This document shows positions 1 to 5,680 of a stretch of DNA of 6,524 nt, one piece after another. The first letter of the stretch is position 1. Every line of letters begins with the position of its first letter. Origin of the DNA: Propionibacteriaceae bacterium (GTDB lineage Bacteria > Actinomycetota > Actinomycetes > Propionibacteriales > Propionibacteriaceae). A program made the translations under genes and the position numbers. Under the pieces are notes generated by a model. That model searched no databases. It was not told the DNA's origin and saw nothing but the letters and a program-made list of their open reading frames with translations. The stretch is from NCBI GenBank assembly GCA_021323255.1, contig JAJTCL010000155.1, positions 1-6,524 on the forward strand, read 5' to 3'.

Positions 1-272
1 AGGCGGGTCCGAAACGTCTGCTGCGCGGACTGCGGGCTGTCGGACGAGGCATTCCGCGACCGGGAATGGTGGTACGCCTCCCGGACGGCCGCGAGGTCGG
101 CACCGTGACCTCGGGCACCTTCTCACCCACCCTCAAGACCGGCATCGCCCTCGCGCTGCTGGAAGCAGGCAGTAAGGACGATGACGTTGTGACGGTGGAC
201 ATCAGAAGCCGCCAGGAGCCTTTCATGATCACGAAACCGCCGTTTGTGACCCCCGGCGTACGCGAAGAGTAG
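1..272 (+). CDS. gcvT: Aminomethyltransferase GcvT (glycine cleavage T protein), C-terminal end
   Basis: The reading frame is open from position 3 and stops at TAG 270-272, giving the last 89 residues of a protein whose start lies outside the window. The visible part begins with an RLLRGLRAVGRGIPRPGM-like stretch. It continues through EVGTVTSGTFSPTLKTGIALALL to a terminal KPPFV segment. These are the hallmarks of the C-terminal barrel domain of GcvT, including the G.VTSGTFSPTL signature. The T protein releases ammonia from the H-protein-bound aminomethyl group and transfers the methylene to tetrahydrofolate, in the cytoplasmic glycine cleavage complex. Family members are about 360-370 residues, so roughly three quarters is missing. 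No other gcv gene is visible. The gene faces a convergent minus-strand run across repeat R1. An internal ATG at 66 lies inside the domain and is not a true start. Confidence 0.94.
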   Translation, partial: AGPKRLLRGLRAVGRGIPRPGMVVRLPDGREVGTVTSGTFSPTLKTGIALALLEAGSKDDDVVTVDIRSRQEPFMITKPPFVTPGVREE

Positions 273-522
273 GTTGTCTCCGCACTGCGAGCGTCGGGAA
301 TGGCGCGCCGTCGCACGGAGAAGGAGCGAGCGGAGGCGTTCTTCCTCTGCGAGCGACGACGACGGCGGCGGATTCCAAGCGCCCAGGATCGCGCGCCGCT
401 GTCCTGCACGAACGAACGAGCAGACATGCCTTTCGTCTGCGAGGGAGAGAGGAAGGCAGCGGCTTTCAAGGCGCGATCCTCGCGAGCGGAGCGAGCAATC
501 AGTCCTCGCGAGCAGTGCAAAA
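273..522 (-). repeat. Intergenic mosaic repeat R1 (CTCG/GCTC-rich), copy 1
   Basis: This non-coding stretch lies between the convergent ends of gcvT and the Nudix gene. Read on the minus strand it shares three blocks with 3237-3455 (R2). Block B (about 499 to 391) starts with an 18-nt identical run (499-482) and contains a 16-nt identical run (464-449) and a caggacagc word (406-398). Block A (382-323) matches R2 at 49 of 60 positions by hand count. Block C (309-285) matches at 22 of 25. Block order here is B-A-C. The 8-bp palindrome ctcgcgag occurs twice (479-486 and 505-512). Small open frames cross it on both strands but are arginine/serine-rich and resemble no protein I recognise. It may act as a bidirectional terminator or be a REP-like dispersed element; its function is not known to me. 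Confidence 0.65.
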
Positions 523-1011
523 TCAAACATCGAAGACGCAGTCGTCTCGATGCTCCAGAGCGCAACGGATGCGGCGTCGTTGGATGTCGCTGAGCTCCCC
601 GGGTAGCTCGTCGGCTGGAAACCATGCGACTTCGGTGGACTCTTCATCGCCGACCTGTGCTTCACCCGCGACGTAGCGGCAACGAAAGCACATCGAGACG
701 AATTGGCAGGTGTCACCGTTCGGATAGACGACATCTGGATCTGTGGTGAGCAGTGCCAGCCGCTCGACCCGGGCTGTGATGCGGGTCTCCTCCAGCAACT
801 CCCGGAGAGCGGCCGCTGCCGGCTGCTCGAAAGGTTCCACGATGCCAGCTGGCAAGCTCCAGCGGCCGGTATCACTGCGCTTTGTCAAGAGCAGATGAAC
901 TCTGCCTGGCTCCAGGTCGGTTCGCACCACGACCGCGGACACGCCGGGCAGCAGCAACCTGCCTGTTCCGTACCCGCGCCGAATGGCGGCGATGTAGTCA
1001 GGGGTAGGCAC
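523..1011 (-). CDS. Nudix hydrolase (MutT/ADP-ribose pyrophosphatase-like), 162 aa
   Basis: This is a cytoplasmic Nudix-fold pyrophosphohydrolase; the substrate cannot be read from the sequence. The N-terminus (PTPDYIAAIRR, then LLLPGVSAVVVR) and the WSLPAGIVEP stretch are typical of an actinobacterial Nudix group of about 150-165 residues. The Nudix box spans residues 56-78: G56, five residues, E62, seven residues, then R70-E71-L72-x-E74-E75. The metal-binding RELLEE core is intact. The glycine normally found two residues after EE is R77 here, which is unusual. The GTG start at 1011 is preceded by AGGGT with six-base spacing. The gene follows the 71-residue small-protein gene by 20 bp and is probably the last gene of a DUF3043-small protein-Nudix operon. 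Its stop at 523-525 borders repeat R1. Confidence 0.93.
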   Translation of the reverse strand: MPTPDYIAAIRRGYGTGRLLLPGVSAVVVRTDLEPGRVHLLLTKRSDTGRWSLPAGIVEPFEQPAAAALRELLEETRITARVERLALLTTDPDVVYPNGDTCQFVSMCFRCRYVAGEAQVGDEESTEVAWFPADELPGELSDIQRRRIRCALEHRDDCVFDV

Positions 1012-1031
1012 CAGCCGACCCTAGCGGCCGG

Positions 1032-1247
1032 TCACACCTCCGGCTCCAAAGACATCGGCCCGTACACCAGCCGGTCGGCCTCGTAGAGGCTCACCGTTCG
1101 GACGCCCGCTCGCAACAAGCTGGGATAAAACTCGCCCAGCCAGGTCTCCGCCTCACCTTGGGTCTGAAAGGTGCGACCGATTGCAGACAGGTCCTCCTTG
1201 GACCGGCTGGAAGCGGGTCTGCGATCGGGCACCCAGCGCCAGCTCAT
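1032..1247 (-). CDS. Conserved small actinobacterial protein, 71 aa, function unknown
   Basis: I do not know a function for this protein. The ends look like those of a small protein I have seen repeatedly in actinobacteria: it opens with MSWRW and closes with a VYGPMSL motif followed by a short acidic tail. Residues 26-63 read as an alpha/beta unit: a helix around EAETWLGEFYPSLLRAGV, then a strand around TVSLYEADRLVYG. No signal peptide, membrane segment or metal motif is visible. The start is well supported by ATG at 1247 with AAGGTG five bases upstream (1258-1253). It lies 44 bp after the DUF3043 gene and 20 bp before the Nudix gene on the same strand, so co-transcription is likely. The region after MSWRW (residues 7-20) is rich in Arg and Ser and may be variable. 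The family recognition is from memory of pattern only. Confidence 0.78.
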   Translation of the reverse strand: MSWRWVPDRRPASSRSKEDLSAIGRTFQTQGEAETWLGEFYPSLLRAGVRTVSLYEADRLVYGPMSLEPEV

Positions 1248-1258
1248 CGGTTCACCTT
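1248..1258 (-). promoter_or_regulatory. Ribosome binding site of the 71-aa gene
   Basis: On the minus strand AAGGTGAA (1258-1251) sits five bases, counted from AAGGTG, ahead of the ATG at 1247. It is one of the clearest Shine-Dalgarno sequences in the window and is the main evidence that this short frame is translated. Confidence 0.7.
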
Positions 1259-1291
1259 GTCCGCCATCACAAGTTCGGTCGTCCTACTTCT

Positions 1292-1852
1292 CTAGTACGC
1301 CTCACCGCGCTTGATGCGTGGCGGGGGTGAGCGGAACCTCCGGATCTGCGTGCTGCGCGTCATCCCGTAGAGCAGCAGCCCCTTCGGTGAGGCATTGGGC
1401 AGCCGGGCCGCCAGCACTTTCTTGAAGCGGCGCCACATCAGATAACCGTCAACCAACACCCCAATGATGAACAGGTACATCGCCAAGGTGCTGATCAGAG
1501 TCACCTCGGGCCAGTAGCTTCCGAGGATGGTGACGGCCAAGATCACCACAACGGAGGGCAGCAGGAATTCGCCGATGTTGAAGCGGGAGTCAATGTAGTC
1601 ACGCATCAACACCTTCTCAGGTGTTGCTTCTCGTGCGCTGATCGCCTTCATCCGCTGTGCTCGCGACTGCCGGCTGGCGGCAGCCCGAGCTTGCTTCTTG
1701 TTGAGTGTCGTGGTCAAGCGCTGACGTCGCGCTGCTTCGGCTTCCTTGCGCGTCGGCGTCGGACGGTCTTTCTTACCAGCCGGGCCAGGATCGGCCGTCG
1801 TCGGCGCCGGCTCCGGCGGAACGGCCTGGTTGTTGCGGCGAAAGAGTGCCAC
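1292..1852 (-). CDS. DUF3043 family membrane protein, 186 aa
   Basis: This is an integral membrane protein of a family found in actinobacteria (Pfam DUF3043); its function is unknown. The first 80 residues are hydrophilic: a Pro/Ala segment (11-25), then the diagnostic KKDRPTPTRKEAEAARRQ (27-44) and a long basic helix with many Arg/Lys. RDYIDSRFNIGEF (84-96) precedes two hydrophobic helices at about 97-113 and 118-138, separated by a short PEV turn. The C-terminal tail is basic, ends in RIKRGEAY and should be cytoplasmic, like the N-terminus, in a hairpin topology. Start choice is GTG at 1852 with AAGGGA just upstream (short, 3-4 base spacing). It is the first gene of the minus-strand run and diverges from pspA across 200 bp, the common arrangement for shared regulation, although no shared operator is proven. 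Confidence 0.9.
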   Translation of the reverse strand: MALFRRNNQAVPPEPAPTTADPGPAGKKDRPTPTRKEAEAARRQRLTTTLNKKQARAAASRQSRAQRMKAISAREATPEKVLMRDYIDSRFNIGEFLLPSVVVILAVTILGSYWPEVTLISTLAMYLFIIGVLVDGYLMWRRFKKVLAARLPNASPKGLLLYGMTRSTQIRRFRSPPPRIKRGEAY

Positions 1853-2052
1853 GAGTCCCTTTCAACTACTGGGGTGACGCTGCTGCACGGCAGGGTTGGG
1901 TTGATCTGGCCCTGGATTCTCTCAGGGGATCACCCCAAAGACGAAACTACTCTCCTCCCTCGCTGTGCTCGGTTTCTCCGCAGAGATACGGTGGAAGCCT
2001 GTGAGCGGCCCCGGCCGCGGAACCGGAGTCTGGAAGGACCAGCTGACACCTC
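1853..2052. promoter_or_regulatory. Divergent intergenic region between the DUF3043 gene and pspA
   Basis: This 200-bp gap must hold the promoters for both directions. Visible structure: an 8-bp inverted repeat tggggtga (1870-1877) / tcacccca (1930-1937), and a short hairpin ggggATCAcccc (1925-1936) that uses the same right arm, so the two pairings are mutually exclusive. TACGGT (1987-1992) fits the actinobacterial TAnnnT -10 pattern for pspA but has no good -35 partner. A GGAAC word at 2019-2023, which is the -35 core of SigE-type promoters, has no CGTT at the expected distance, so I do not call an ECF promoter. The exact promoters remain unassigned. Confidence 0.35.
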
Positions 2053-2934
2053 ATGAGCGGCATTTTTCAGCGGATTTCGATGATCTTCCGTGCTAAGACC
2101 GACAAGGCCTTGGACAAAATGGAAGATCCGCGCCAAACCCTCGACTACTCATACCAGCGCCAGCTCGAGCTGTTGCAGAAAGTCCGCCGCGGCGTAGCCG
2201 ATGTGGCGACCAGCCGAAAGCGGATCGAGCTTCAGGCCAATCAGCTGAACACCCAGGCCGACAAGCTGACCAACCAGGCTCAGAAGGCGCTCGAGGTCGG
2301 CCGAGAGGATCTCGCCCGCGAGGCCTTGACACGACGGTCCGGCCTTCAGCAACAGTTGAGTGATCTCCAGGTTCAGCACGCCCAGCTGCAAGGGGAGGAG
2401 GAGAAGCTCACCCGCGCCAGCCAACGGCTGCAGGCCAAGGTGGACGCATTCCGGACCAAGAAGGAGACGATCAAGGCCACCTACTCGGCTGCCGAGGCAC
2501 AGACCCGGATCAATGAGGCGTTCTCTGGGATCAGTGAGGAGATGGGCGATGTCGGCCTCGCGGTCCAGCGGGCCGAGGACAAAACAGCGCAGCTGCAGGC
2601 CCGTGCCGGTGCCATCGATGAGTTGCTGGCCAGTGGTGCTTTGGACGATCCCACCGGGACCGCCAAAGACGACATCACACTCGAGCTGGAACAGCTGGCC
2701 TCCACCTCCGACGTGGAGAACGAACTCGCCCGGATGAAGGCATCGCTTGGTGCCGGTCCTGCGGCGGCGCCGCAGGCGATCGAGGGCCAACCATCTCCAT
2801 CCGGAGCGCAGCCGCCACCGAGCCAGGCAGCGCAGCCACCGAGCTTGGATGCCCAGACTCCGCAGGAATACCAGGCCCCGCCAGCGCAAGATCAGGAGGC
2901 TCCGCCGGCCCAGCCGCAGGGTGACCTGCGATGA
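2053..2934 (+). CDS. pspA: PspA/IM30 family membrane-stress protein with Pro/Gln-rich tail, 293 aa
   Basis: This is a peripheral membrane protein of the PspA/IM30/Vipp1 (bacterial ESCRT-III) family, which oligomerises on the inner face of the plasma membrane and protects it under envelope stress. Residues 1-20 (MSGIFQRISMIFRAKTDKAL) form the amphipathic helix that binds lipid. EDPRQTLDYSYQRQLELLQKVRRGVADV (24-51) is the classical start of the coiled-coil core. The core continues as long Gln/Ala/Glu-rich helices to about 232, including the EAQTRINEAF segment (148-157). Residues 233-293 are a low-complexity tail rich in Pro, Gln and Ala, an extension beyond the usual roughly 220-230-residue core. 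ATG 2053 is preceded by GGAAGG with a rather long 14-base spacing, but the MxGIFxR start matches the family. The gene overlaps the next one by four bases (ATGA), so the two are translationally coupled. Confidence 0.95.
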   Translation: MSGIFQRISMIFRAKTDKALDKMEDPRQTLDYSYQRQLELLQKVRRGVADVATSRKRIELQANQLNTQADKLTNQAQKALEVGREDLAREALTRRSGLQQQLSDLQVQHAQLQGEEEKLTRASQRLQAKVDAFRTKKETIKATYSAAEAQTRINEAFSGISEEMGDVGLAVQRAEDKTAQLQARAGAIDELLASGALDDPTGTAKDDITLELEQLASTSDVENELARMKASLGAGPAAAPQAIEGQPSPSGAQPPPSQAAQPPSLDAQTPQEYQAPPAQDQEAPPAQPQGDLR

Positions 2935-3215
2935 TCGTCCGCATCCTGAATGAAGGTCAGTGGCACCTGACCGACGAGGCTGTACAGGGGCTCAACGCCT
3001 TCGATGATGCCGTAGAGCAGGCGGTCACGGCCGGCGATCAAGGTCAGCTGACGAAAGCCCTGCATGCGCTGCTGGATCGGATCCGGACAACGGGCACCCA
3101 GTTGCCGGATGACTCCCTTGAGGACTCCGATTTGATCTTGCCGGATGCTGATTCGACGCTTGAGGAGATGCGACAGCTGCTGAGCGAATCCGAAGAGGGG
3201 CTCATCCCCGGCTAA
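2931..3215 (+). CDS. pspAA: PspA-associated protein PspAA, 94 aa
   Basis: This small cytoplasmic protein is found next to PspA in actinobacteria and archaea and is thought to act with it in the phage-shock/membrane-stress response; its biochemical role is unclear. It opens with MIVRILNEGQW, has a central helical region (about 18-53, with FDDAVEQAV and ALHALLDRIR), then the diagnostic LPDDSLEDSDLILPDADSTLEEMRQLL (58-84) and a terminal GLIPG. The length is normal for the single-domain family. ATG 2931 overlaps the pspA stop (ATGA), and AGGGTG at 2918-2923 lies seven bases upstream inside pspA. The protein is strongly acidic, in contrast with the basic N-terminus of PspA. It is the last gene of the pspA operon; repeat R2 begins just after its stop. 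Confidence 0.88.
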   Translation: MIVRILNEGQWHLTDEAVQGLNAFDDAVEQAVTAGDQGQLTKALHALLDRIRTTGTQLPDDSLEDSDLILPDADSTLEEMRQLLSESEEGLIPG

Positions 3216-3456
3216 GCGTGTGCGGCAATTTATGGAGCCGCTCGCGCATCGCGCTTGGAAGCCGCCTACTTCGTCCTCGATCGCCGAGGAAGAACACCTC
3301 GTCTCCCTCCATGCCCATTGCTCGCTCCGCTCGCTCAGGCTGGCGCTCGTGAGCCGCTGCCTTCCTCACTCGCTCGCAGGCTCGCTCGCTCGTCCAGGAC
3401 AGCGCCGCGCCAGCCTGACTCAGCACGGCGGCGCGCGATTTCCGACGCTCGCGGCT
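3216..3456 (+). repeat. Intergenic mosaic repeat R2 (CTCG/GCTC-rich), copy 2
   Basis: This non-coding stretch lies between the convergent ends of pspAA and the SMP-30 gene. Read on the + strand it contains the same blocks as R1, in the order A (3251-3310), B (3317 to about 3410) and C (3430-3454). The 18-nt run at 3317-3334 and the 16-nt run at 3352-3367 are identical to R1. An extra partial copy of a B-type word (ccgctcgcg..atcgcgcttggaagcc, from about 3238) sits at its left edge, so the blocks themselves share sub-words. Block C ends two bases before the SMP-30 stop codon. GCGCCGC (3402-3408) can pair with GCGGCGC (3428-3434), a possible hairpin without a T tract. Open frames here are shadows. 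Confidence 0.65.
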
Positions 3457-4293
3457 CTAAGCCGGCCAGCCCGCTGCAGGAGCTGAGACCTCCGTCGTCA
3501 GAATCTGACCCGTCCGGGAGCCAGGCGTCATCGCGTCCGGCCAGGCAGCGGCAGTCACAAAAAGGGTCGTTCCGTCCGGGCCTCCCAGGGTGCAGGCGAA
3601 GCAGCCAAGCTCGGAGCTCACGGTCTGCAACACCTCTCCGCCCTCGCGTACCCGTACGCAGCGGCAGCCCGGTACCTCCGCGAACCAGACCGCACCCTCG
3701 GCGTCAATGCAGATGCCGTCTGGAGCGGCGCCGTCGAGTTCTGCCCACAGGCGAGGCTCGGAAAGGTCGCCATCCGGTGCAATGTCGTACGCGGTCAGCA
3801 CCCCCCCGTACGACTCAGCCACGATCAACGTCGAGTTGTCAGGCGTGATGGCCATGCCATTCGGGAAGGACAGCCCCTCGGCAACTTGGCGGGCTGATCC
3901 GTCGGGGCCGACCAGGGCGATCAGACCTGGAGCGAATTCACCTTCGGGAAAGTCGAAGCCGATGTTGTTCAGGTACGTGTTGCCCCGGCCATCGGTCACG
4001 ATGTCGTTCCACGGCTTGGTGGAAACGGCTCCCAGGTCGGCGTACGTGCTCAATGTTGCATCCGGTTCGCGGACCAGCAGCCGGTCGCCGGCAACAACCA
4101 GCAGCCGACCGTCTGGCAGCCGATCGAGGCAGAACGGAATCGCATCGATACGGCTGATCACCTCATGCCTGCCGTCGAGGTCTACAGCAATCACCTCACC
4201 AGCACCCCAGTCGGCGAAAACGAGCCGGTCGTCATGCCAGCGTGGAGATTCCACCAGAACCAGATCACTGAGCAAAGTGTGAAAGTCGGACAT
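3457..4293 (-). CDS. SMP-30/gluconolactonase/LRE family protein, 278 aa
   Basis: This is a six-bladed beta-propeller of the SMP-30 (regucalcin)/gluconolactonase family, metal-dependent hydrolases that open sugar lactones; the true substrate is uncertain. Likely metal ligands by position are E15 (in ESPRW), N145 (in FPNGMAITPD) and D192 (in PDGICID), with N96 (in KPWNDIVTD) as the fourth active-site residue. Their spacing resembles that of human SMP-30. Repeated DG and propeller-strand patterns (for example GLIALVGPDG, GAVWFAEVPG) run throughout. The Cys-rich region (C210, C212, C231, C234) with GCFACTLGG is common in one bacterial subgroup. There is no signal peptide, so the protein is cytosolic. 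Start is ATG 4293 with GGAGAAGG (4312-4305) at 11-base spacing. It lies 190 bp downstream of nadA, separated by the 56-bp dyad, so it probably has its own promoter. Confidence 0.93.
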   Translation of the reverse strand: MSDFHTLLSDLVLVESPRWHDDRLVFADWGAGEVIAVDLDGRHEVISRIDAIPFCLDRLPDGRLLVVAGDRLLVREPDATLSTYADLGAVSTKPWNDIVTDGRGNTYLNNIGFDFPEGEFAPGLIALVGPDGSARQVAEGLSFPNGMAITPDNSTLIVAESYGGVLTAYDIAPDGDLSEPRLWAELDGAAPDGICIDAEGAVWFAEVPGCRCVRVREGGEVLQTVSSELGCFACTLGGPDGTTLFVTAAAWPDAMTPGSRTGQILTTEVSAPAAGWPA

Positions 4294-4304
4294 GATGAAT
4301 AAGA

Positions 4305-4312
4305 CCTTCTCC
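4305..4312 (-). promoter_or_regulatory. Ribosome binding site of the SMP-30 gene
   Basis: GGAGAAGG on the minus strand is a near-perfect Shine-Dalgarno sequence 11 bases before the ATG at 4293. The spacing is a little long but no other start codon fits better. Confidence 0.6.
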
Positions 4313-4390
4313 GAACTCCGAAATCATCGGTTCCGCGCACCGCAATAGCTGCCTGACCCTTTCTCCCAGTACACCCGTTCGCCGCTCAGA

Positions 4391-4446
4391 AAGTGCGGGC
4401 ATATTACATTGCTGAATCGATTGAGAAATGCAACTGGCCCGCACTT
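4391..4446. promoter_or_regulatory. 56-bp imperfect palindrome between nadA and the SMP-30 gene
   Basis: The arms aagtgcgggc (4391-4400) and gcccgcactt (4437-4446) are a perfect 10-bp inverted repeat. The symmetry continues inside around the same centre (4418.5): catt/aatg (4407-4410 and 4427-4430) and the 8-bp palindrome aatcgatt (4415-4422). By hand count 22 of 28 position pairs are complementary. It starts 37 bases after the nadA stop on the minus strand. It could be the nadA terminator, although only a short TTT follows, or an operator. On the minus strand TTGCAT (4433-4428) and TGTAAT (4409-4404) are 18 bases apart and could be a promoter for the SMP-30 gene lying inside the dyad. The centre is AT-rich against a GC-rich background. 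Confidence 0.55.
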
Positions 4447-4483
4447 CCCGCCTTCCAACGAACTGAACGGACGCGGAAGGGAT

Positions 4484-5680
4484 CTAGTCGCGGGCGGTCT
4501 CGCCAGGGAGGTCAAGCATCTGCTGCAGCGCAGCCTTGGCGTAGCGCTCAGTCTCGGGGTCGACGGTGATCTGGTTCACGACGTGCCCCTGGGCCAAGTT
4601 CTCCAACGCCCAGACCAGGTGCGGCAGGTCAATCCGGTTCATGGTGGCGCAATAGCAGACGTGCTGCTCGAGGAAGACGACCTCAAGATCAGGATGATCA
4701 TGAGCAAGGCGCTTCACCAGGTTGAGCTCGGTGCCGATTGCCCACTTCGATCCAGGCTCGGCCTGCCGGATGGTCTTGATGATGAACTCGGTGGATCCGA
4801 TGAAGTCGGCCTTCAGCACGACCTCGTGTTGACACTCGGGGTGTACCAACACATTGACCCCAGGGATCCGTGCGCGTACGTCGTCGACGGCTTGTTCGGT
4901 GAATCGTCCGTGCACCGAGCAGTGACCCTTCCACAAGATCATCGTTGCTGCTTGCAGTTCATCGACGGTGAGGCCGCCGTTGTACTGATGCGGGTCATAG
5001 ACGACACAATCGTCCAGGCTCATGCCCATTTGCAGTACTGCGGTATTGCGGCCGAGATGCTGATCGGGGAGGAAGAGCACCTTCTCGCCGCGACGCAGAG
5101 CCCACTGCAGCACCGACTTGGCGTTGGAGGAGGTGCACACTACGCCGCCATGCTTGCCACAGAAAGCCTTGATGTCGGCCGAGGAGTTCATATACGTCAC
5201 CGGCACGGTGAGGTGCGCCACGCCGGCGTCGGCGAATACATCCCAGGCATCCTCGACCTGGGCGAGCCGGGCCATGTCAGCCATCGAGCATCCGGCAGCC
5301 AGGTCGGGCAAGATCACCTTCTGCTCAGGCGCCGTCAGGATGTCGGCCGATTCGGCCATGAAGTGCACGCCGCAGAAGACGATGAATTCGGCATTCGGGC
5401 GGGCGGCTGCTTCTCGGGCCAACTTGAAGGAGTCGCCGGTGACATCGGCAAACTGGATGACCTCGTCCCGCTGGTAGTGGTGACCGAGGACGAACAGCCG
5501 GTCGCCCAGGGCGGCCTTGGCTCGCCTGGCCCGCTCCACCAGGGCCGGATCGGACGCCGGCGGCAGATCGCCTGGACACTCGACACCACGCTCGGATCGC
5601 GGGTCGGACTGCCGCCCGAGAACGAACAGCGACAGCGGGGTCCCAGAGCTGAGCGGGGTGGACGTGGGGGAGCTCGTCAC
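4484..5680 (-). CDS. nadA: Quinolinate synthase NadA, 398 aa
   Basis: NadA condenses iminoaspartate with dihydroxyacetone phosphate to quinolinate in de novo NAD synthesis, in the cytoplasm, using an oxygen-sensitive [4Fe-4S] cluster. The three-fold pseudosymmetric family pattern is clear: LFVLGHHYQRDEVIQFADVTGDSF (62-85), FCGVHFMAESADIL (102-115), LPDLAAGCSMAD (124-135), TSSNA (183-187), LFLPDQHLGRN (202-212), WKGHCSVHGRF (250-260), HPEC (280-283) and EQHVCYCATMNRIDLPHL (338-355). Predicted cluster ligands are C131, C254 and C344 (or C342). The protein has the longer actinobacterial/Bacillus-type layout with an N-terminal extension beginning TPLSLFVLGR and a C-terminal helix. Start is GTG 5680; no Shine-Dalgarno sequence precedes it. 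Neither nadB nor nadC is in the window. It diverges from the glycerate kinase-like gene across 120 bp. Confidence 0.97.
   Translation of the reverse strand: MTSSPTSTPLSSGTPLSLFVLGRQSDPRSERGVECPGDLPPASDPALVERARRAKAALGDRLFVLGHHYQRDEVIQFADVTGDSFKLAREAAARPNAEFIVFCGVHFMAESADILTAPEQKVILPDLAAGCSMADMARLAQVEDAWDVFADAGVAHLTVPVTYMNSSADIKAFCGKHGGVVCTSSNAKSVLQWALRRGEKVLFLPDQHLGRNTAVLQMGMSLDDCVVYDPHQYNGGLTVDELQAATMILWKGHCSVHGRFTEQAVDDVRARIPGVNVLVHPECQHEVVLKADFIGSTEFIIKTIRQAEPGSKWAIGTELNLVKRLAHDHPDLEVVFLEQHVCYCATMNRIDLPHLVWALENLAQGHVVNQITVDPETERYAKAALQQMLDLPGETARD

Noticed and set aside
273..522. CRISPR array or transposon ends in the repeat region
   Set aside because: No evenly spaced direct repeats with unique spacers, no transposase, and no target-site duplication could be seen.
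274..606. Arg/Ser-rich + strand frames in R1
   Set aside because: Composition reflects the GAGCG-type repeat words; no ribosome site and no recognisable domain, and the end overlaps the Nudix gene antisense.
123..875. Long 250-aa minus-strand open frame across R1 and the Nudix gene
   Set aside because: It is in another frame from the clear Nudix protein, has no family-like motifs, and runs through the non-coding repeat; it is a GC-rich shadow frame.
2019..2023. GGAAC as an ECF (SigE-type) -35 for pspA
   Set aside because: No CGTT-like -10 at the right distance.
3402..3434. GC hairpin as a classical Rho-independent terminator in R2
   Set aside because: The 7-bp stem has no T tract on either side, and such stems are expected by chance in this composition; kept only as a note under R2.
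3220..3848. Overlapping + strand frames in R2 and antisense to the SMP-30 gene
   Set aside because: Low-complexity products; the SMP-30 frame on the other strand has strong family motifs across the overlapping part.
4324..4515. 63-aa minus-strand frame across the nadA/SMP-30 gap
   Set aside because: It overlaps the end of nadA in another frame, crosses the palindrome, and has no ribosome site or recognisable motif.
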